11,567 nt of DNA from Paramuribaculum sp. Lineage in GTDB: Bacteria; Bacteroidota; Bacteroidia; Bacteroidales; Muribaculaceae. Shown here one piece after another: positions 5,754-11,567 of this stretch. Position 1 is the stretch's first letter. The number at the start of each line of letters is the position of its first letter. The stretch is taken from NCBI GenBank assembly GCA_029058705.1, contig JAIDXA010000210.1, positions 1 to 11,567 of the forward strand. Direction: 5' to 3'. A program made the position numbers and the translations under genes. Under the pieces are notes generated by a model that was given only the letters and a program-made list of their open reading frames with translations, was not told the origin of the DNA and did not search any database.

Positions 5754-8700
5754 TGATTCCCGACAACAAGTTGCGTTCCGGCCGAGTGGGCCGACAGCTG
5801 GGGAGCATACTGACTTTGAATAGTCGCGATTCCGGATGCAAAGCTGCCGGCGTTGTTTACCCAGACATCGTAGGTGAGCAGGTAGGTGCCTTTACCAAGG
5901 TTGGAAATGAAGATATTTGTGGTCGCGTCGTTGTTTTCACGATAGAAACATAAGCCTTCCGAGAATATCGGTGCAGGTAATTGTTCAACCGGTTCGAGAC
6001 ATGCGGCGCGGTCGTCGGTTATGGCCACGTAGTCCATCGCGCGGTTGCATTTGACCAGCAGTTCGATTCTCAGCTTGTCGCCGACGTTGGCGGTCGTGGT
6101 CTCGACCCATTTGTCGCCCGCCTGTTTCAGGAAACGTTTTCTGATTGAAACCGCGTCGCACGCCGCAGCTTCCGTGTCTGCCATGGCCCGGATCGAGCGC
6201 GAATAGACTGCTCCCCACGCCGGAGTGTGGTCCGATTTCTCAATGGTCAGCATTTTGCCGGCAGGGGAGAGTTCGGAGATGTCGGTGCGGAAATAGCCGA
6301 GCGTTCTGTCAGTCGCCGACTGACTGACGGTCTTGGAACCGACTGCGACTTCAACGTTTTTTGCCGTACTGATCCACTTTGGCGAAGACAGAAGGACCGC
6401 GGCGCAGACTTCTGATGCTTCCGGCGAGTTGCCCCATTCGCGACTCTCTTTCTGGAGAATCAGCCATTGACGGATGGCGTCAATATCCTCAGACTGAGGT
6501 GAGACAAGGCAGAAAGCCCACAAAGCTTGCGCCGTAAGATTCAGTTCTGTCATTGTGCCGCCGGCAAAATCCGACAGAACCGGCCACCACATTCCCTGAG
6601 TCGGTGTCTTCTTTGAATACTGACGCAGCGACTCAGCAACCTCGAGAGCATTGCGGCTGTAGCCATGCTTGAACAAGATTTTTGCAGCGTCAATTTTGGC
6701 CGGCAGTGACATTTTCTTCCAGCCGTTAAGCTGCTGCTGAACATTCTTGGCTACAATCTCTTTGCCTGTCAGGGAAAGTGCAAACGAGGGATAGAGGTCA
6801 GTGACGGTCACGAATGAGGTGTAGTCTGATTTCGGGTATTTGCGGTAGCTCTTTTCAACGCATTTCTGATAATAGTCGAGAGCCTTCTGAATTATAGCCG
6901 ACAGCTTCTTGTCGGTCGGCTGGAATCCAAGCGCATTGAGCCGTCCGATTGTGACGAGAGCCCTGTAAGTAGCCCATTCTGACGATTCTCTGCTCTGGTT
7001 CATCCAGGCGAATCCTCCATCGGCTCGCTGGAGTTTTTCAAGCAGGGAGATGTTTTCGGAGTATGATTTGCGGATATTCTTCGTGTCGAAGAGCATTGCA
7101 AGACGGGTCATTCGCTCGGTGTCGTTCTTTGCGTCAAGCATCCACGGCGTGGCTTTGAGCAGAATCGTTTTGAGATCCTGATTCTGTTCGAGCATGGAGA
7201 CGAGTGTCGAGTCACTTCGGTCTGACGCTGTCCACTGCTGCAGTGCGCGTTTTACTTCCGGAACGGTTTTGAGTATCCCTTCGGCCACGGCTGTCGAGAA
7301 TAGCGATGCGGCAGCCTCGGGAGCAGTGCGCGCGGTCGAGGCCGAAATGCCGGGCAGGGCAGTGACGACATACCAGATCGGATTGTCGCAGAACTGCAGT
7401 GTTATCTGCGACCCTTTGGGATAGGAGGGAAGCTTCATCGAGAATGTAGTCGAGTCCGGGTTAATGTAGAACGGGGTTGTCTCCACTACCGGAGCTGACG
7501 CTTCGAGAATGGGAATGAGCGATTGTTCGCCGTCTGAAAGCAGTTCCGTTTCAGCAACAATTCTGTAGCCCAGAAGCGGAGTGTTGTCCGGTGCAGCCAG
7601 TTCGGTGGAAAGCGTGAGGGATTTTCCAGCTTCGATTTTTGTCTTGGCAAAACTCTTTTTGAGAATGACCGTATTGTCGGCCGGATTGAAAAACTCAACG
7701 GTCACAACCGGACTTTGGTCTTCTTCGGAATTGTTGAACACGGTTGCAGCGATTGATGCACGGTCGCCCGTGCGCAGGAAGCGCGGCAGATTCGGTGTCA
7801 CCATCAATGGCTTGTTTGCAATGATCTGGCGCTTGAATTCTGCCGTGGACAGATTCCGGTCATAGGCGAGTGCCGTGAAGTCCCATGTCGTATTGGCGTT
7901 GGGCACCTTGAATGAGAACGAGACCTGACCGTCAGCACCTGTCGTAAGAGTCGGATCGAAGAACGCAAGTGTCGCTTCGCCCTCTCTTAATTCCGGTTCG
8001 GCATTATGGGGCGCTACTGAAGCGATTGACCCGTTTTCAGCCTCTGTCGCACTTTCGGCAGTTCCTCCATCGGAATCAGCTTCGGCTTTCACGCTGTTAC
8101 AGATGCCCATAGCCGTTACGACCATAACGAATTCATTGTTATCGTTATCGTCATCATTCTCGTTTTCGACTTTTGGCGCAGCCGCCATTGCCGAGCGCGA
8201 CGATTTCGTATAGAGCATTTCTGTCACGCGCGTCATTACGGGAAGGAATGATAGTCCGTAGGTCTCAAAACGAGCGTCGGATATGTTTGAGCATTTATCG
8301 CTCGTAATAAATTTCTGACGTGACACGTTCGAAGCGAAGGATTCGATTTCAGGGGGTCTAACCGACACTGATTGCACATAGTCTTTGTTGAACGCAATTG
8401 CTTTTTTTACTCGGTTCAGCGAATTGAGGGCGCTGTTGTACATGTCGAAGATCAGTGCGGCTTCCTCGCCTTCACCGTCGGCATTGATAGTCGAGAATCT
8501 CCATGTTTCGAGATCGCCGGGCACGATGCGGTCGCGGAACGACTCCGCTTTAATCGCAAGCGTTTGTCGGGCTGACGGGCGGTCAATGTAAAATGAAACG
8601 GTCGATTGCCGGAAGTCCTTCGTTGCCGAGAGATTAAGCTGCGCGTTGTCGAGATCTGCCGGAAGCTTTACTCTTACATTGTTGGCTCCTTTCTGGAGTT

Positions 8701-11470
8701 TCAGCCATTTTCGCTCAAGAACCTTGTTGTCGCTATAGAGCAGATAGAGCACCGAAAGATCATCGGTCGATGAGAAAATTTCGGTCTCGCACATGTTGTT
8801 GTCGCTTATTGAAAGCTTATTGGCAGGTGACCATAGCGGAGCGTCGACGGGAGACGTTTTGCCGCCCGGCTCATACAGGGTCAGTGATGCGTCCAAGGTG
8901 TCTGTCTTCAGGGCCGTAGTGAATACTTCCAGCGAGTATACCGATGCCGGCAGATCGCCGAATGACACTGATCGGCCGACTGTTCCCTTCAGTACATTGC
9001 GGGGATTTCGGGTGTCGGTAAGAATGAATCCCATCTCCGTCTCTACGCTCTCACCTTCGCCGTTCTTGACGTCAAGATAGTCGGACATGTCGAACGGGTT
9101 TGACAATATGACTGTCGACGGGAGTTTTGAAACAATAGTGTAAGTCTTTCCCACACAGAATTCCGTAGAATTCTGCTGGCTCTCACCCGAGGCGGAGGTC
9201 GCTTGTACGAGAGCCGTGAACACTCCCTCAGGTGCGGGAGAATTGGCGATAGCCTCTTTCGTGAGCACAAGTCTGAACTTGCCCTCGGCATCAGTTGTAT
9301 CTCTCAGTGTGCAGAACTTAACAGCATTTGATCGGAACCACCACCGGCCGACCGATGCCGACATGACGGCCGAGACCGGTATGCCTTCCAGACTGACACC
9401 GGAATAGGTCTTGACAGTCCCGCTGATTGTCACATCACCCTCCGACGGGATTCCGTTGGCGGCCTTGTCGAGAGTGATGAAGAAAGTCGGCATTTTATAA
9501 TCGGAAACCTTGAAATAGTGAGTGCTGATCTCGTCGTTATCTATGGCGTATTCAATATGGTAGTCGCCGGTCAGTTCGTTGTCCGGTATTACGAACGTTC
9601 CGTTGATGCGTCCCCAACCGTCGGATGTGGTCTTGATTGTTTCGACGGGGACGTAGTTGGCGTTATAAAGAATCGCTTCGCATTGGGTGGCTGCCGATAA
9701 CTTGCGCTCGAGACCCTTGACTTGATAGATGATGGCACACCATCTGACCGTGTCTCCCGGGCGATAAAGCGGCAGGTCGGTGTAGGAATTGGTTCTGTAG
9801 GACCATTCCTGTTCGTTTTCAATACGATATGAGCCGTATATTGATTCCGCATATTTATCCGGGCCTTTCACCGGATGGAATCTTCTGTTTGAATCCTTAT
9901 CGATCCGATAGAATCCTTCGTCGTCAGTCTGGCCGATTGTCGTTAAGTTTGGATTTCTCAAGGCTTCCGAAAAAGCGATCGATGTTTTGCCGACAGGTGC
10001 GCCTGTCAATGGATCAATGACAAACAGATCGGTTTCTGCTTCGGATCTGACTGAACCTATTGCGAGCGATGTCGAACGGATGCCCGAGATGATATCTTTG
10101 GTAGCTATTGACTCTTCGTCTATGACGACATAATATCCATAATCAGGCACACTGATGGACACCGTGGTGTCTGCAATGAAAGGAATGTTTCCTTTAAGTG
10201 CCACTTCAACTGTTTTGACGGGTGTCAGACCCTTGAGTTTGCTGGAATAGAATGTAATTGAAGAGTTATTGATATTGGCATTGGCTGTTTTTTCTGGAAT
10301 GCGGTAGACCGCCAGCTTGATTCTGTTGCGGTTTTCGGATTCAATCTTAACTTTAAACTCGTACCCGGGAGAGACTGTCTGAGGCGCGGTTACGGTGACG
10401 ATTGGCGATGAAAGTCGTGCAATCAGATTCTTGATGCAACCGATACGTGCGAAATTGGGATGCGCAGTGGCAAAATCCTTGAGAGCCTTATAATATGTTT
10501 TGGCTGTCACCGGTGAAGACTCGTTGGGCTCCAGCCAGATCAGATTGCCGAGCGCAATCAGTGCGTTGCCGCTGAATTCCGAACTCATATTGCTAGTGTA
10601 AAGATCATAGAGCCGCGAGATCAACTCTATGTTTTTTTGCTTGTCGAGGTTGTCGTAGATGTGTCTGGACGCAAAGAGCAGTCGCTGGATGTCGCAGTAT
10701 ATTCCGGCAGCCTGGTTCGAGGAGTGGAAGCGCAGCAGATTGCCGTAGATATTCATTATTTCCTGCGTTTCAGGAGAACCGGCAGCAATGACTGGAGTCA
10801 CAATGAATAGGGCTTTCGGACTCAGAGAAATAATCCCGAGCGATGGCGATGAGAAGGGGGAGAGCGTCGACAGCAGGCTGATTGAGTTATGTGCGGCGAA
10901 GTCAAACAGCGTCGGGAAATATATTGCGCTTGCCTGATCGCAAGTGATAATTGACTCAAAATTCTTCAGCGGCATGCGCTGGAGAGCCTCCTGTTTCGAC
11001 AGCGCATCCTTGCATAGTCTGACGATCTCATTGCGGAACTGATCGCCGCTCCACTGTGTATAGTCATCAGGAAGCGGTGTCGCAGGCAACTCGCGGCGAG
11101 TGTAGACATACTTGTCAGCTTCAAAGATGCTGCTATAGATATTCGCCAGAAGCAGCTCTGCGAGAGCCTGGCCTTCAGGAGAGCTCATCTTCTGGCAGAG
11201 ATTTTTGACTTTACTCACGACATCAGGCAGGTTTTCCGTGCCGATCTGGCCCTGGGCAAGCCCGAAATCCATCATTGCACGCAGTGCAGCAACGTCATTT
11301 CCTGCTTCAAGCGCTTTGCTGAGTTTCTTCTCGGCATTTGCGGAGACGGTTTTGGGATATGCGAAATCAGGCATGGCTGGCAATTCCGTTTTTGTGACGG
11401 CAGAGCTTGTCGATGTTATGCATAATGCCACAATGATCGGCATGAATTTCAGAATGAATGGCAATCTCAT
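5750..11470 (-). CDS. Alpha-2-macroglobulin family protein, secreted, without thioester
   Basis: This 1906-residue envelope protein belongs to the bacterial alpha-2-macroglobulins, thought to trap proteases or act in envelope defence. A signal peptide spans residues 1-24, with likely cleavage after SSA. The C17 in VALC does not sit in a good lipobox, so periplasmic release seems likelier than a lipoprotein. Residues 30-350 are a helical N-terminal region. A carboxypeptidase-D-like repeat (about 480-522) precedes the MG2 hallmark TDLPLYRPGDTV (564-575). The A2M domain starts near 1162 (FFDPTLTTGADGQVSFSF, 1170-1187). A helical TED-like region follows (about 1362-1690, with QRADGGFAWM at 1481-1490). 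The C-terminal receptor-binding-like domain (about 1785-1906) has a REVRDAS-like YRENNDATTNIF and GIATIQSQYAP. The cysteine-containing CxEQ thioester motif is absent, as in many Bacteroidetes members. An acidic linker at 1101-1160 holds a TonB-plug-like motif. No pbpC partner lies downstream. Confidence 0.93.
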   Translation of the reverse strand: MRLPFILKFMPIIVALCITSTSSAVTKTELPAMPDFAYPKTVSANAEKKLSKALEAGNDVAALRAMMDFGLAQGQIGTENLPDVVSKVKNLCQKMSSPEGQALAELLLANIYSSIFEADKYVYTRRELPATPLPDDYTQWSGDQFRNEIVRLCKDALSKQEALQRMPLKNFESIITCDQASAIYFPTLFDFAAHNSISLLSTLSPFSSPSLGIISLSPKALFIVTPVIAAGSPETQEIMNIYGNLLRFHSSNQAAGIYCDIQRLLFASRHIYDNLDKQKNIELISRLYDLYTSNMSSEFSGNALIALGNLIWLEPNESSPVTAKTYYKALKDFATAHPNFARIGCIKNLIARLSSPIVTVTAPQTVSPGYEFKVKIESENRNRIKLAVYRIPEKTANANINNSSITFYSSKLKGLTPVKTVEVALKGNIPFIADTTVSISVPDYGYYVVIDEESIATKDIISGIRSTSLAIGSVRSEAETDLFVIDPLTGAPVGKTSIAFSEALRNPNLTTIGQTDDEGFYRIDKDSNRRFHPVKGPDKYAESIYGSYRIENEQEWSYRTNSYTDLPLYRPGDTVRWCAIIYQVKGLERKLSAATQCEAILYNANYVPVETIKTTSDGWGRINGTFVIPDNELTGDYHIEYAIDNDEISTHYFKVSDYKMPTFFITLDKAANGIPSEGDVTISGTVKTYSGVSLEGIPVSAVMSASVGRWWFRSNAVKFCTLRDTTDAEGKFRLVLTKEAIANSPAPEGVFTALVQATSASGESQQNSTEFCVGKTYTIVSKLPSTVILSNPFDMSDYLDVKNGEGESVETEMGFILTDTRNPRNVLKGTVGRSVSFGDLPASVYSLEVFTTALKTDTLDASLTLYEPGGKTSPVDAPLWSPANKLSISDNNMCETEIFSSTDDLSVLYLLYSDNKVLERKWLKLQKGANNVRVKLPADLDNAQLNLSATKDFRQSTVSFYIDRPSARQTLAIKAESFRDRIVPGDLETWRFSTINADGEGEEAALIFDMYNSALNSLNRVKKAIAFNKDYVQSVSVRPPEIESFASNVSRQKFITSDKCSNISDARFETYGLSFLPVMTRVTEMLYTKSSRSAMAAAPKVENENDDDNDNNEFVMVVTAMGICNSVKAEADSDGGTAESATEAENGSIASVAPHNAEPELREGEATLAFFDPTLTTGADGQVSFSFKVPNANTTWDFTALAYDRNLSTAEFKRQIIANKPLMVTPNLPRFLRTGDRASIAATVFNNSEEDQSPVVTVEFFNPADNTVILKKSFAKTKIEAGKSLTLSTELAAPDNTPLLGYRIVAETELLSDGEQSLIPILEASAPVVETTPFYINPDSTTFSMKLPSYPKGSQITLQFCDNPIWYVVTALPGISASTARTAPEAAASLFSTAVAEGILKTVPEVKRALQQWTASDRSDSTLVSMLEQNQDLKTILLKATPWMLDAKNDTERMTRLAMLFDTKNIRKSYSENISLLEKLQRADGGFAWMNQSRESSEWATYRALVTIGRLNALGFQPTDKKLSAIIQKALDYYQKCVEKSYRKYPKSDYTSFVTVTDLYPSFALSLTGKEIVAKNVQQQLNGWKKMSLPAKIDAAKILFKHGYSRNALEVAESLRQYSKKTPTQGMWWPVLSDFAGGTMTELNLTAQALWAFCLVSPQSEDIDAIRQWLILQKESREWGNSPEASEVCAAVLLSSPKWISTAKNVEVAVGSKTVSQSATDRTLGYFRTDISELSPAGKMLTIEKSDHTPAWGAVYSRSIRAMADTEAAACDAVSIRKRFLKQAGDKWVETTTANVGDKLRIELLVKCNRAMDYVAITDDRAACLEPVEQLPAPIFSEGLCFYRENNDATTNIFISNLGKGTYLLTYDVWVNNAGSFASGIATIQSQYAPQLSAHSAGTQLVVGNQ

Positions 11471-11567
11471 AATAAATAGTCGGATGTGTTTTAGAGAGTG
11501 TTTGGAATTAAATCAAATTAAGACTGAGGAAATTTTTTGAACGAATTCCGCGAGTTGAAGAGGGAGC
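11471..11567. other. Upstream region of the macroglobulin gene, right edge of window
   Basis: No gene can be supported in these 97 bases. On the minus strand two short frames run in from the edge and stop near 11514-11520, for example one ending KFPQS. Either could be the tail of an upstream gene, but they are too short to judge. Confidence 0.4.
11514..11545 (-). promoter_or_regulatory. Weak candidate promoter for the macroglobulin gene
   Basis: On the minus strand TTCG (11545-11542), a 20-bp spacer and TTAATTTG (11521-11514) each differ by one base from the TTTG and TAnnTTTG consensus elements. The leader would be about 35-40 bases long. With one mismatch in each half, this is suggestive only. 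Confidence 0.35.

Noticed and set aside
11205..11540. A 111-codon plus-strand frame across the start of the macroglobulin gene
   Set aside because: It runs antisense over the signal peptide and N-terminal region of a well-supported gene, and it has no promoter match or family motif.

Overview
The window looks like chromosomal DNA of a Bacteroidales bacterium, perhaps from the Muribaculaceae or a related gut lineage. The clues are a fused FeoA-FeoB iron transporter, an MutS2 that starts MIYPESFEKKIGFD, an alpha-2-macroglobulin of the Bacteroidetes type, and promoters of the form TTTG / 19-21 bp / TAnnTTTG, which is the Bacteroidetes sigma factor pattern. No taxonomic marker gene is present, so the family-level guess is an inference. 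No rRNA, tRNA, CRISPR array, insertion sequence or phage gene was seen.

Layout. (1) Positions 1-390, minus strand: a two-gene unit made of a 61-residue protein of unknown function (150-335) and the first 35 codons of a gene that runs off the left edge (1-107). A strong promoter match sits at 357-387. Between the two genes lies an 8-codon mini-ORF with a good Shine-Dalgarno sequence, whose stop overlaps the next start. (2) Positions 388-655: a divergent intergenic region with a -7 promoter element and a hairpin ahead of mutS2. (3) Positions 656-3103, plus strand: mutS2. (4) Positions 3095-5491, minus strand: feoAB, convergent with mutS2 and overlapping it by 9 bp. (5) Positions 5492-5749: the feoAB promoter, a 23-bp near-perfect palindrome that may be a Fur-family operator, and a start-less 61-codon reading frame that could be a gene remnant. 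(6) Positions 5750-11470, minus strand: a 1906-residue secreted alpha-2-macroglobulin-like protein. (7) Positions 11471-11567: its leader and a weak candidate promoter.

The genes do not form one pathway. mutS2 (recombination control or ribosome rescue), feoAB (ferrous iron uptake) and the macroglobulin (envelope protein, possibly protease trapping) are separate housekeeping-type units with their own promoters. Promoter positions argue for shorter starts than the longest open frames in two cases: feoAB at 5491 and the small gene at 335.

I found no clear new multi-gene system. The best leads are the palindrome upstream of feoAB, the mini-ORF coupling element at the left edge, and a short motif in the macroglobulin linker that resembles the start of a TonB-dependent transporter plug.
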